Below are positions 38,145 through 48,448 of a stretch of 64,000 nucleotides of DNA, piece after piece. A program made the position numbers and the translations under genes. How positions within the stretch are numbered: the first letter of the stretch is position 1; the number at the start of each line of letters is the position of its first letter. Source of the DNA: Dysgonamonadaceae bacterium (GTDB taxonomy: Bacteria; Bacteroidota; Bacteroidia; Bacteroidales; Azobacteroidaceae); assembly GCA_031272075.1 (NCBI GenBank), contig JAISUK010000047.1, positions 1-64,000 of the forward strand, in the 5' to 3' direction. The notes beneath the pieces are model-generated. The model was not told where the DNA came from and did not search any database. It saw nothing but the letters and a program-made list of their open reading frames with translations.

Positions 38145-39629
38145 ATGAAAAAGTTCTTATATATCCTTATAGCCCTGGGAGCGCTCACAATGGTGGGTCT
38201 CACAGCCTGCGACGACGAGAATGATGTCGAGGTCTCGGTGGTGACCACCAACCTCCAGGACATCTCTTACAACTCGGTCACGGTGAACGGCGAAGTCACA
38301 GGCAGCGGCACACGTGGCGTATGTTATGCCACCAATTCCAATCCCACGGTCAATGACGGCCGTGTGGACGCCGAGGCGCAATCAAGTCGCTTCAGCGTTG
38401 TGATCAACAACCTGCAAAAGGGTACCACTTACTGGTTCAGGGTATTCCTGATTCAGGGCGCGGAAGTCATCTATGGCGAAGCAAAAGATTGTACCACCTA
38501 CGACGAGGGCACGCCGGCCATCGCTGTGACCTCCACAGGCAAGCCCACAATGACGAGTGTCACCTGCTACGTGCGCGTAGTCATAGATGGTGGAAAAACC
38601 ATCACCGAGCGGGGCATCTGCTGGAGCGCCAGTCCCAACCCTACATCCAACCTGCCGACCTCGAAGAGCGAAGGCAGCGGGTCGGGCGCTTTCACCAGCG
38701 TCATCACGGGACTATCGCCCGAAACGACCTATTATGTGCGTCCTTATGTGATATCCGACGGACAGGTGATCTACGGTCCGGAAAGTACCGTGCGGACGGC
38801 GAATGTGATTGACAACATCAAGGTGACAGACACCGATCCGGGCGCTACCTCTGCCGAAGTGAGCATCCTCACCTCGTATAAACCAGAGAACGTTACAGCC
38901 ACTGAACAGGGCGTCGTCTTTGGTTCCGCCAACAACGTCACCTTAGCCAACGGCACCAAGATAGCCGCTTCGAGCATTGCTCCGGGCAGTTATAGTTTCA
39001 CGATAACGCCGCTCGGCATCAAGAGCACAAGCTATGTCCGCGCCTACATCGTGACAACCGACTACGGCACCTACTACTCCGACCCCGTTCCGGTTACGAC
39101 CACCGTGACGTACGAATGGTATCTGGGCAACTACACCCTGCTGTACTCGAGCAGTACCGGCACCACAACGCCCAACCGCACGCTGCCCATCACCCTCACG
39201 CGGGGCACGGCAGCCAACACATACGTCGTAACAGGTATCTTGACGGCGGAAAATGAAGCCACTGCCGACCTCATCTGGAAATACGACCCGGAAACTTCCG
39301 ACCTGACCATGGCCGGTCAGATAATGGGCACTACCCTCGTGTCGGGAACGTCCTACGACCACCGCTGGTTAGTCTACGGAAAGAACGCCGCCGGCTCGTG
39401 GTACACCACCACCGGCACCTACATCATGCGCAGCACCAACTTCCACGATGTAAACGGCAAGACCAACTTCGACTTTGTAGATCAGGGCACCCTCGGATAT
39501 ACCAACTGGACGGGATACACCCAGATCGGTTTTGTCACGCGTGCTTACAACGGCACCACCAACATGGGCAACGTGGTTGGCGCAGGTGGCTACTACGCCT
39601 ACTACTACATGTCGATACAAAAGGAATAG
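38145..39629 (+). CDS. Lipoprotein with fibronectin-III-like repeats
   Basis: Lipobox MVGLTAC; repeats GVCYATNSNPTVNDGR / GICWSASPNPTSNLPTSK / GVVFGSANNVTLANGTK. Confidence 0.7.
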   Translation: MKKFLYILIALGALTMVGLTACDDENDVEVSVVTTNLQDISYNSVTVNGEVTGSGTRGVCYATNSNPTVNDGRVDAEAQSSRFSVVINNLQKGTTYWFRVFLIQGAEVIYGEAKDCTTYDEGTPAIAVTSTGKPTMTSVTCYVRVVIDGGKTITERGICWSASPNPTSNLPTSKSEGSGSGAFTSVITGLSPETTYYVRPYVISDGQVIYGPESTVRTANVIDNIKVTDTDPGATSAEVSILTSYKPENVTATEQGVVFGSANNVTLANGTKIAASSIAPGSYSFTITPLGIKSTSYVRAYIVTTDYGTYYSDPVPVTTTVTYEWYLGNYTLLYSSSTGTTTPNRTLPITLTRGTAANTYVVTGILTAENEATADLIWKYDPETSDLTMAGQIMGTTLVSGTSYDHRWLVYGKNAAGSWYTTTGTYIMRSTNFHDVNGKTNFDFVDQGTLGYTNWTGYTQIGFVTRAYNGTTNMGNVVGAGGYYAYYYMSIQKE

Positions 39630-39682
39630 CGACACGCAGCTTCGGTGAAATCCGGCGTGGATCTCACTGATAGTGGATATGT

Positions 39683-39717
39683 AAATGCCTGATTCCGCAT
39701 TCCGGAATCAGGCATTT
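39683..39717 (+). terminator. Hairpin terminator at the end of the SusCD operon
   Basis: AAATGCCTGATTCCG-CATTC-CGGAATCAGGCATTT perfect 15-bp stem. Confidence 0.85.
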
Positions 39718-39791
39718 TGCATTTACATCCGAATCCGATTTGCGGGATTCACAATTTATTTCTACTTTTGGAGCGTCGTGGAAGAAAAGAT

Positions 39792-42700
39792 ATGAAAATC
39801 CTAAAATACATCTTATTAGGCATAGTGCTTTTCCTGTGGTTTTTTTATGTAATTCCCGCAGGACTGCTTCAGGTTCCGTATATCCAAGGGAAACTCTCGG
39901 AGAAAGCGTCCGCGATACTGCGAAAGAAGTTGGGCGTCGAGGTCACCATCGGAAAAGTCAATTTTGATCTGCTCAATAAACTCACTTTGAAAGATGTCTA
40001 TCTCGAAGACCTGTCCGGCGACACGCTGTTTAGTGCAGGACGCCTGAGCGCCGGATTTGAATTTATCCCCTTGCTGAAAGGACATTTTCAATTCGACATC
40101 ATCCAACTGTTTGATTTCCGGATCCAGCTCAATAGAGCCACCCCCGACGCACCGCTCAACCTCCAGTTTCTGCTCGATGCTTTTGCAGGAAAAGACACCA
40201 CCGACCAACCGAAAGACATCTCACTCAGGATTCAAACCGTCAACCTGCGTCGCGGAGAATTGACTTACTGCGTGAAAAATGCAAAAGTAACTACGGAAAA
40301 ATTCAATCCAAACGACATTCATGTTCGAGAGCTTTCGGCGAACATCCACATTCATTCGTTCACAAACGACGAATTGAACGCGGATTTATCGCGTGTATCT
40401 TTTCTGGAAAAGTCGGGGTTAAACGTTCAACGAATCGCCTTCGATATCACTTCCACCAACCGCAAAACCACTGTTAAAAGCCTGGAATTGAAACTCCCGA
40501 ACTCGCTGTTGGCATTACAGGATGTGCTGATTCTTTATCCAAACACCATCGCCTCAACAAATCTCCTGAAAGAGGCCTATATTAACCTGAAAGTCGGCAC
40601 TTCTTACGTGCAATTAAACGATTTAGCAGTCTTTGCGCCTGCTTTCAAACCCTTCGGGAACCGGCTGACCTTCGACGGCGATTTGTCGGGCGATTCCGAT
40701 CATTTACAATTCACCAACTTCCACATCCGTGAGAAGGATCAGTTGATCATTCGTGCGACCGCCAGCCTGGAAAAAATTACCGATCCGACACGCTTTTTCA
40801 TTCGCGGGAACATTGAGCAGTCTTTTATCTCATCAGCCAATATTCAGCAATTGGTGGATAATTTCAGCAACAAATCGGTAAATCTCCCGTCGCAAATCAC
40901 CCACATGGGCGACATCGGATTTGAAGGAGAGCTTTCAGGCCTTTTGCAGAACCTCACTGCCTACGGAATCATCACGACCGACATCGGCACGCTCCGCACG
41001 GACATCAATATCGGACGCCGCAAACATTTGTATGTCAATGGTTCGATAACATCAAACGGCATGGACATTCGAAAACTGATGAACGATTCGGACTACGGGA
41101 ACGCCAGCTTCAATATCAATGTCGATGCCGAGCAAGACGACAGACAGCTTTTTTCGGGAAAGATTGATGCCACTGTGGGACGTTTTGAATACAAAAATTA
41201 TTCCTACGAAGACATTGCCCTCAACGGGGTGTTTACACCCTCAAGCTTTTCCGGCACGTTGAGCGTCGACAATCCCGACGGATACCTGGCAGCGCGGGGA
41301 TTGTTCGTCATGCAGGGAGAACGCTCGGAATTTGACTTCTCGGCCGAAGCACGTCGTGTGAAGCTCGACCGCTTGAACCTGAGTAAGAAATACAAAAATT
41401 CCAACCTGTCGTTCGACATCAATGCCAACTTCACGGGCAACAGCATCGACAACCTGGTTGGCGCCATTAACCTCACTGACATGACGTTCAATACCGAAAG
41501 AGGTAGTTATGCGCTCGACACTTTCAACCTGAATGTCAGTCAACTGGAGACAGAAAAATTACTTACCGTCCATTCCAATCTCCTCAACGGCGAAATCCGG
41601 GGAATCTATTCTTTGACAGGCATCAATACTTCCATCAATCAAACGCTTGCAGCCTACTTGCCGTCGGTATTCCCGACACCACAAAAACCAGTGGACGTCG
41701 CTCCGAACAGTTTTTCCATTCATTTCACCATCGAGGATTTGCAAAAATCTTCTTACATCCTCGATTTGCCGTTCACCACCTTCGGACAATCGACCATTTC
41801 GGGGCAATACAACAGTATTTACGATAAATTCTATATCAATATCCATTCCGACCGGTTTGCTTTTAAGAACGCTATTGTGGAGTCGGGAACGATACTGCTG
41901 GAAAATCCAAAAGACAGCATACGACTGAATATCAGCGGCATCAGTCTCCAGAAAAACGATATGCGTATGAAATTCAGATGTTTGGCAACCATCAACGAAG
42001 ATCTGGTATGCACCCGATTGGACTGGGATGACAACGATGACCGCCAATATGCCGGGGCGCTCGCTTTCAACACATTGTTTGAGAGGTCGGAACCCAATGG
42101 CGACCTCAGCACACGGATCAATATCCTGCCTACGGACATCACGGTGAATGATTCTGTCTGGTCAGTGCTGCCGGCATCGGTGACAATCGATTCGACAACA
42201 CTCCGGGTCAGGAAATTGCGGATTGAACACAAAGACCAATTTATCCAAGTTGAAGGCACGGTGGCGCCGAATCCCAGCGACAGCCTGATCGTCAGTCTCA
42301 ACAGAATGAACCTGGAATACATTTTCAATACATTGAATATTCCGGCATTGGAATTTAAGGGCAACGCTACCGGATATATCAAATTGCGGGATGTATACGA
42401 AACCAGGGAGATGTCTACGAACCTGGACGTCCGCGATTTTACTTTCAACAACACCGTATTCGGACGATTATCGCTCAACGGTCTGTGGGATGAACAACTG
42501 CAAGGCATCCTGATGCGCGGAAATATCTTCAAAAACGATACCACCACCGTCGGCGTCGACGGCGTGATTTATCCGGTCAAAGAGGAACTGTCGATCCTGT
42601 TTGACGCGAAAAATGCCGATGCTTCGTTCCTGCGTAAATACATGAATAAAGTTGCGAAAAATGTCTCCGGCGAACTCACCGGGAAAATGCGGTTATTTGG

Positions 42701-44228
42701 AGACCTGAATAATCCCACAATCGAAGGAGATGTCTTTGTCAGAAACGGACGATTCGGCATCGACTTCCTGAACACTTATTATACTTTTTCGGACACCGTC
42801 CGCTGCAGGCCAAACGAGATTACCGTCCAAGACATGAACCTGTATGACAAAAACGGCTTGGCGGCAACCGTCAAACAGGCTTATGTCAGGCATCAGCAGT
42901 TTGACGACTTTGCCTACAATGCGAATCTTGTCTTCGACAACTTTCATGTTTTCAATGCCACCGAAGCATTGAATCCTTTCTTCTACGGCACTGTGTACGG
43001 GACAGGCAATGCGACGATTTACGGGACGGAAAATTCCGTCAATATCGATGTCTCCATGCAAAACACCCGAAACACGCAGCTGACGCTCAATTTTATGCAG
43101 GAGAGCGATATCTCCAACCACGATTTCATCCGGTTTGTCGACAAGCGGAAAGATACCACTTCGCTGCTCGAAAAATACCATTCGCTGCTCGACGAAAAAC
43201 CCATCTACATCAATACGGGGGACGATACGGATGTCCGCTTCAAATTAAGCTTGGAGGCTACGCCCGACGCTCAGGTCGATCTGATCATGGATCCGACCTC
43301 CGGAGACAAGATTCGGATGTACGGCAACGGCCACCTGGAGATGGAATACGGGACGCGGGTGCCGCTGCGGATGACCGGCAACTATACGATTGAGCGTGGA
43401 AAATACAATTTTAGTTTCCAACAAGTCATTTTTAGGGATTTCGACATTCAGGAAGGGAGCACTGTTTCCTTTCACGGGGATCCTTACGCCGCTAACATTG
43501 CCATCAATGCCGTTTATACGACGACGACCAATCTGTCGGACCTGAATCCCGACCTGGTGAATTACGCCGGGAGAAGCAGCGTTCCGGTCAATTGTATTTT
43601 GAATATTACCGGCGCTTTGGAACATCCCAACATCAATTTCAATATCGAAGTGCCCGAATCCGACTACCTGGAGCGGCAGATAAAAAATTACATCAACACC
43701 GACGACATGATGAACCGGCAAATTGTATATCTGTTGGTATTGAATCGGTTTTACACTTCACCCGAATACACAACTACCGGATTTTCGCGCAGTATCAACG
43801 ACTTCTCCTCCATCGCTTCGTCTACTTTGTCGTCGTCGTTGTCGGGCATCATTGGTTCTTTTACCGACAATGTGCAATTGGGGACACGCATCCGGGCAAC
43901 CGACGAAGTGGCCATGACCGGAAATGAAGTGGAACTCATGCTGTCCAGCCAATTGTTGGATAATCGTCTGATCTTTAACGGCAATCTCGGCTATCGCGAT
44001 TACTCCCGTTTGACCGGCATCGAGACAGAACTCCCTCCTTTCATAGGCGATTTTGACCTGGAATATCGGCTGTCGCCGCGAGGAAATACCTGGCTCAAAT
44101 TCTACAGCCACTACAATTACCGCTACTATTATGAACATCAGGCAAAAACCACCCAGGGATTGGGCATCATTTACAGGAAAAATTTTGAACGGCTCGACGA
44201 ATTATTCGGGAAAAACAGGACACGATGA
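39792..44228 (+). CDS. tamB: Translocation/assembly module TamB (DUF490) protein
   Basis: N-term TM, long repetitive beta protein, C-term RQIKNYINTDDMMNRQIVYLLVLNRFYTSPEY; start at ATG 39792. Confidence 0.85.
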   Translation: MKILKYILLGIVLFLWFFYVIPAGLLQVPYIQGKLSEKASAILRKKLGVEVTIGKVNFDLLNKLTLKDVYLEDLSGDTLFSAGRLSAGFEFIPLLKGHFQFDIIQLFDFRIQLNRATPDAPLNLQFLLDAFAGKDTTDQPKDISLRIQTVNLRRGELTYCVKNAKVTTEKFNPNDIHVRELSANIHIHSFTNDELNADLSRVSFLEKSGLNVQRIAFDITSTNRKTTVKSLELKLPNSLLALQDVLILYPNTIASTNLLKEAYINLKVGTSYVQLNDLAVFAPAFKPFGNRLTFDGDLSGDSDHLQFTNFHIREKDQLIIRATASLEKITDPTRFFIRGNIEQSFISSANIQQLVDNFSNKSVNLPSQITHMGDIGFEGELSGLLQNLTAYGIITTDIGTLRTDINIGRRKHLYVNGSITSNGMDIRKLMNDSDYGNASFNINVDAEQDDRQLFSGKIDATVGRFEYKNYSYEDIALNGVFTPSSFSGTLSVDNPDGYLAARGLFVMQGERSEFDFSAEARRVKLDRLNLSKKYKNSNLSFDINANFTGNSIDNLVGAINLTDMTFNTERGSYALDTFNLNVSQLETEKLLTVHSNLLNGEIRGIYSLTGINTSINQTLAAYLPSVFPTPQKPVDVAPNSFSIHFTIEDLQKSSYILDLPFTTFGQSTISGQYNSIYDKFYINIHSDRFAFKNAIVESGTILLENPKDSIRLNISGISLQKNDMRMKFRCLATINEDLVCTRLDWDDNDDRQYAGALAFNTLFERSEPNGDLSTRINILPTDITVNDSVWSVLPASVTIDSTTLRVRKLRIEHKDQFIQVEGTVAPNPSDSLIVSLNRMNLEYIFNTLNIPALEFKGNATGYIKLRDVYETREMSTNLDVRDFTFNNTVFGRLSLNGLWDEQLQGILMRGNIFKNDTTTVGVDGVIYPVKEELSILFDAKNADASFLRKYMNKVAKNVSGELTGKMRLFGDLNNPTIEGDVFVRNGRFGIDFLNTYYTFSDTVRCRPNEITVQDMNLYDKNGLAATVKQAYVRHQQFDDFAYNANLVFDNFHVFNATEALNPFFYGTVYGTGNATIYGTENSVNIDVSMQNTRNTQLTLNFMQESDISNHDFIRFVDKRKDTTSLLEKYHSLLDEKPIYINTGDDTDVRFKLSLEATPDAQVDLIMDPTSGDKIRMYGNGHLEMEYGTRVPLRMTGNYTIERGKYNFSFQQVIFRDFDIQEGSTVSFHGDPYAANIAINAVYTTTTNLSDLNPDLVNYAGRSSVPVNCILNITGALEHPNINFNIEVPESDYLERQIKNYINTDDMMNRQIVYLLVLNRFYTSPEYTTTGFSRSINDFSSIASSTLSSSLSGIIGSFTDNVQLGTRIRATDEVAMTGNEVELMLSSQLLDNRLIFNGNLGYRDYSRLTGIETELPPFIGDFDLEYRLSPRGNTWLKFYSHYNYRYYYEHQAKTTQGLGIIYRKNFERLDELFGKNRTR

Positions 44229-44262
44229 AGTTGGAACCAAATATGTGTTGTTGCCGGCTCAA

Positions 44263-45201
44263 TTACTTCGTTTCCGAAAAGGGATCTTCGCATGTTCGAA
44301 TGAAATCATCGATCTTTCTTGTTAATTTAGCAGCCCCTTCCCGGTTCAGGTGATTATAGTTGTGGAAATCCGTTTTTTCGAAAGAGTCGTCGGAGAAATA
44401 ATTCAGATGCGTGATCCGGTATTTCTGCGTCAATTGGTCTGAAATTGAGTCATGCGACAAGAAGGGTTTTTCGTCAGTCAGGTACTGTCTGAATCCGCTA
44501 TAATTTGGAGGCGTGAGTAGCACAGGGACGATATTTCGTGACTTCAAAAACAGCAGCAACGACTCCAGGTCTTTCAGAACCGATTCTTTATGTTCTTCAA
44601 TCAGATGAACTTCAATACGATAATAATCATTTGCTTTCTCTTTCAACTCCATTTCCGATTCTGACATGACATCCGGCCAACCACCTTGCCATCCTTTTTG
44701 TCCGGTGGTCGTCGCAGGACTTCGCAGCTGTCGGTAAATTTGGAGCAGCAGGTATTTGGACGGATATACGAACAACGATTGCAACAACGACTCTTTGCAG
44801 AATTTCCGGCCTTCATAATCAATACCATAATAATAATGGTAAAAGAAATCCCTTTCGGGAGCATGTTCCGAGGCCAAAGATGAATAATTAAAATCGATCA
44901 GAACATATTTCAAGTTCTTCAGTGACGGCGCATATTTTTCCGTCAAACGTCTGTCGTAATAGATTGTTTGAGAGCCGAAAGCCAGATTGTGCGCATACAA
45001 AGAAATCTGGTTCGGATCCACGCCGTCCATTTCGCCCGAACTCCCCAGAATCAGTACTTGAATACTATCGGCATTTTCCAGCAATTGGTCGCGTTTCTGC
45101 TGATAGTCGCTAGGCATTTGACGCACACACAATTCCAGAAAGACGACAAACAAGCCGACCGGAATCAAAAAAACCACTAAGCGGAGAAAAAATCGTTTCA
45201 T
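44263..45201 (-). CDS. SGNH/AlgJ-AlgX-like membrane-anchored protein
   Basis: N-term TM; VLILGSSGEMDGVDP (GxS block), C-term FHNYNHLNREGAAKL; adjacent to MBOAT. Confidence 0.65.
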   Translation of the reverse strand: MKRFFLRLVVFLIPVGLFVVFLELCVRQMPSDYQQKRDQLLENADSIQVLILGSSGEMDGVDPNQISLYAHNLAFGSQTIYYDRRLTEKYAPSLKNLKYVLIDFNYSSLASEHAPERDFFYHYYYGIDYEGRKFCKESLLQSLFVYPSKYLLLQIYRQLRSPATTTGQKGWQGGWPDVMSESEMELKEKANDYYRIEVHLIEEHKESVLKDLESLLLFLKSRNIVPVLLTPPNYSGFRQYLTDEKPFLSHDSISDQLTQKYRITHLNYFSDDSFEKTDFHNYNHLNREGAAKLTRKIDDFIRTCEDPFSETK

Positions 45202-45207
45202 ATCACA

Positions 45208-46656
45208 TTAAAACTGAAGATAGATGAATGCCTGTTGACCCACCTGATAGACATAAACCATCAGTATCAGGAAATAATAAAATATCCAACGCACCCAAAA
45301 GGGAACCTTGAACGCCAATTGCAGTGCATGTTCTTTTTCGCGATGAATCCATTCCATCACCACAAAGAATAGCGTAAAAGTCAGCACGGCGCATAAATCA
45401 TTCCGCTTTTCCAACAAGAAATAGGGAATTTCCGAACCGGAAAAAGTAAAAATAGAGCAGAAATAGTGATAAGCGTCTGCAATGGAATCCGATCGAAACA
45501 AAACCAACGAAAACATGATTAAAATAAACATTCCAGTCATCAGCCGAAATTCCTTGAAAGTAGGTATCAGTCCGGCGCTTAATTTCTTGTTTTTATTCAT
45601 CGACCCCTTGATTATCAACGGAATATAACAACACCCGTGCAACAATCCCCACAGCACAAATGTCCAATTGGCGCCATGCCATAAACCGGAAACCAGGAAG
45701 GTGATCAAAATAGAGAGGATCAAGCCGGTTTTACCCCAATCCCTGAACCGGATCGACAGCGGGGTAAAGATGAAATCCGTCAGCCAGTTGGTCAAAGAAA
45801 TATGCCAGCGTTTCCAAAAGTCTGCGATGTTTTGAGCAAAGAACGGGAAGCGGAAATTTCGCGTGATGCGAATCCCCATCATATTTGCCAAGCCGATGGC
45901 CATATCCGAATAGCCGGAAAAGTCGGCATACATCTGGATGGTAAACAGGAAAGCGCCCAACAACAGTACTGACGACGGCATTTGGTGATAATCTTCAAAA
46001 ATCCGGTTGACGAAAAGCGCCGCATTGTCGGCGACGACCACCTTTTTAAATAATCCCCACAGCACTTGTTTCAATCCGTCCGCGACTTGGCAGTAATCGA
46101 ACTTCCGGATCGTCTGCAATTGCGGAATCAACAACTTTGCCCGATCGATCGGTCCGCACACCATGCTGGGAAAGAAAGTGATGTAAGCAAAAAAAATCAG
46201 CCCGTCGGTTTCGGGTTCGATACGTTCATAATAGACATCGATCAGATAGCTGAGCGTCCGGAAGACATAAAAACTGATGCCCAGCGGGAGGATAATCTTC
46301 AGCGTATGCAGCCCTGTATGCAGTCCGAAAGAATGAAAACAATCAATCAACGAGGTGATAAAAAAATTGGTATATTTGAAATAGAAGAGCAGCGCAACTT
46401 CCACTATCACACCGAAAGTCAGCCAATATTTTCTTTTTTTCTCGTCATGCGCCGCCAGTCTCAATCCGACGAGGTACGCGAGCGAGGTGTTTGCGATCAA
46501 CAGCAACAAGAAACGCCAATCCCAACAGGCGTAAAACACGAAACTCGCCAACAGGATCAGTCCGTTACGAAGCTTGAGGTTTCGCTGAAACGCGAGCCAA
46601 TAGAGCACGAAGAAAATAGAAAAGAAGAGTAAAAAACTGAGGGAACCAAACAGCAT
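45208..46656 (-). CDS. MBOAT family O-acyltransferase (AlgI-like)
   Basis: MVCGPIDRAKLLIPQL, MYADFSGYSDMAIGLANMMGIRITRNFRFPFFAQNIADFWKRWHISLTNWLTDFIFTPL, SGLWHGANWTFVLWG. Confidence 0.95.
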   Translation of the reverse strand: MLFGSLSFLLFFSIFFVLYWLAFQRNLKLRNGLILLASFVFYACWDWRFLLLLIANTSLAYLVGLRLAAHDEKKRKYWLTFGVIVEVALLFYFKYTNFFITSLIDCFHSFGLHTGLHTLKIILPLGISFYVFRTLSYLIDVYYERIEPETDGLIFFAYITFFPSMVCGPIDRAKLLIPQLQTIRKFDYCQVADGLKQVLWGLFKKVVVADNAALFVNRIFEDYHQMPSSVLLLGAFLFTIQMYADFSGYSDMAIGLANMMGIRITRNFRFPFFAQNIADFWKRWHISLTNWLTDFIFTPLSIRFRDWGKTGLILSILITFLVSGLWHGANWTFVLWGLLHGCCYIPLIIKGSMNKNKKLSAGLIPTFKEFRLMTGMFILIMFSLVLFRSDSIADAYHYFCSIFTFSGSEIPYFLLEKRNDLCAVLTFTLFFVVMEWIHREKEHALQLAFKVPFWVRWIFYYFLILMVYVYQVGQQAFIYLQF

Positions 46657-46666
46657 GATATTGTAA

Positions 46667-48412
46667 TTATTGTTTTGCCTTTATGAAACAAGGATGTGTC
46701 TGATAGGAGGTTACGTCGAGTTCATAGCTGATCCGTCCCTGATCTTCGGCAGTCGGAGTAAATCCCAAACCGGCATAATGGTCTTTTACGATACCGTTTT
46801 TGGGTGTCGGGATATATTCGCTGCGTAACGTAGTGATGCCATCGGTTGCCTTCGCATATTCCACGAGTGTATTCAGGACAAAATCTTCCATGCCGCGTTT
46901 GAGCACACGGCAACTCATAAACCAATTTTCGACAAACAGCACACCGGGATCGGCTTTACGTAAAACGACGACGCAGATCAGGCCATGTTCTCCGAATCGG
47001 TCTTCCAAAGTGAAAGCAAAAGTAGCATAATCGTCTGCAAGCGCCAACTGTTCGATATCTGCTTCCGTATACCTGACGGTTCGCAGATTGAACTGGTTGG
47101 AACGTTGCGACAACTGTGCCACACGCGGGGTGTTGAATTTATTAAAACCTTCCACTTGGGAAACCATTTCCAAACCGCTCAGGAAATCCGCTTCGTCGGT
47201 ACATTGTCGGTGAAAAGTAAGGCGTTGCGATTCTACCCGGTATTGATTGGTGCGTTCTTTGTCTTCGCTGGAAAACGAGATCGTTTCAAACAGATTCAAT
47301 GAATACAAGTATTCCAGGTATTCGGTAGGATCTTCGGGCAATTCCGGCACGCAGATGCCTGGGATGTTGTCGCGTACCATATTGCGTTCAAACGGGTTAT
47401 CGTCGAGAAAAACCATGGAATCGAACCCGATATTCAAGACAGACTGAATCGTCCGGATATTATCGGCTTTATTTTCCCAGTTGGCAGTAAATACGGCGAT
47501 ATCTTCCAAGCGAAGCACCATATCGGGGTGCTTTTCAAACGGTTCTTTTGCGACATTTTCTTCATTTTTGCTGCAAACGGCGAGGATGATTCCCCTGTTT
47601 TTCAATTTTTTCAACCAATATTGAAATTCTGTAAATGCCTTGCCGATTCCGAGGCTTCCCAATTGGATTTTTTCTATGCCGTCGTCGCCGATGACGCCTC
47701 CCCACAGGGTATTGTCGAGATCTACAATCACACATTTCTTAAATCGTCCGTAGGCAGCCGCGATGATGTCGACCGTCCGTTGGGCAACCATTGGGATGGC
47801 ATCCAGGCTGAAGACAAATTCCGTATTCACATAGATTGCTGGCTGGAAAAGCGTTCTTTTTCCGATCAAATTTTGTACCGAAGCCACATCGCAGATAAAG
47901 AAGTTTGTACTCGCAGCGGCGAACGACATCAGTTCGTAATTCAGTTTCCGCAGTTGAAACAGGAAAGACGACTCCATCTTGTTGGCGAAACTGCCGTAAA
48001 CAGCATCGTCTATCTCCGGGTAATTCAGATAAATGATCTTCGCTTTCAGGTTGGAAGAAATCATGTCCGTCAATTGCCGCACTTCCTGCATGCGCTGTTC
48101 GCATAAACCGGACTGTTGTTCGGCGGTCAGTTTATTGTATTTTCCAAGCAATTTATGTGTGGAATGAAACAGGATGACGATATCCGGATCGAAGGCATAA
48201 AATTCTGATTGCAAGTCATACACTTGGCGGTCGATCTGGTTGAAATCCGCTTCAAATATCCGAAAATCAAAATCATAATCAAAGCCAAGGCCACGTAATG
48301 CCTGCACATAAAACTGCGTGGCGGAATCCCCCAATATTCCCAATTTCAATGGTGTTTTGCCAGAAAAGTCTGATTTCAGGTTTTTCTTTATTTCTTGAAA
48401 TGATTTCATCAT
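46667..48412 (-). CDS. FkbH-like HAD-IIIC phosphatase/synthase
   Basis: KCVIVDLDNTLWGGVIGDDG, LAVCSKNEENVAKEPFEKHPDMVLRLEDIAVFTANWENKADNIRTI, FLDDNPFERNMVR. Confidence 0.93.
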   Translation of the reverse strand: MMKSFQEIKKNLKSDFSGKTPLKLGILGDSATQFYVQALRGLGFDYDFDFRIFEADFNQIDRQVYDLQSEFYAFDPDIVILFHSTHKLLGKYNKLTAEQQSGLCEQRMQEVRQLTDMISSNLKAKIIYLNYPEIDDAVYGSFANKMESSFLFQLRKLNYELMSFAAASTNFFICDVASVQNLIGKRTLFQPAIYVNTEFVFSLDAIPMVAQRTVDIIAAAYGRFKKCVIVDLDNTLWGGVIGDDGIEKIQLGSLGIGKAFTEFQYWLKKLKNRGIILAVCSKNEENVAKEPFEKHPDMVLRLEDIAVFTANWENKADNIRTIQSVLNIGFDSMVFLDDNPFERNMVRDNIPGICVPELPEDPTEYLEYLYSLNLFETISFSSEDKERTNQYRVESQRLTFHRQCTDEADFLSGLEMVSQVEGFNKFNTPRVAQLSQRSNQFNLRTVRYTEADIEQLALADDYATFAFTLEDRFGEHGLICVVVLRKADPGVLFVENWFMSCRVLKRGMEDFVLNTLVEYAKATDGITTLRSEYIPTPKNGIVKDHYAGLGFTPTAEDQGRISYELDVTSYQTHPCFIKAKQ

Positions 48413-48448
48413 GATGCTATTGATTTAATTTGCCCATTTCTCCTGCGT

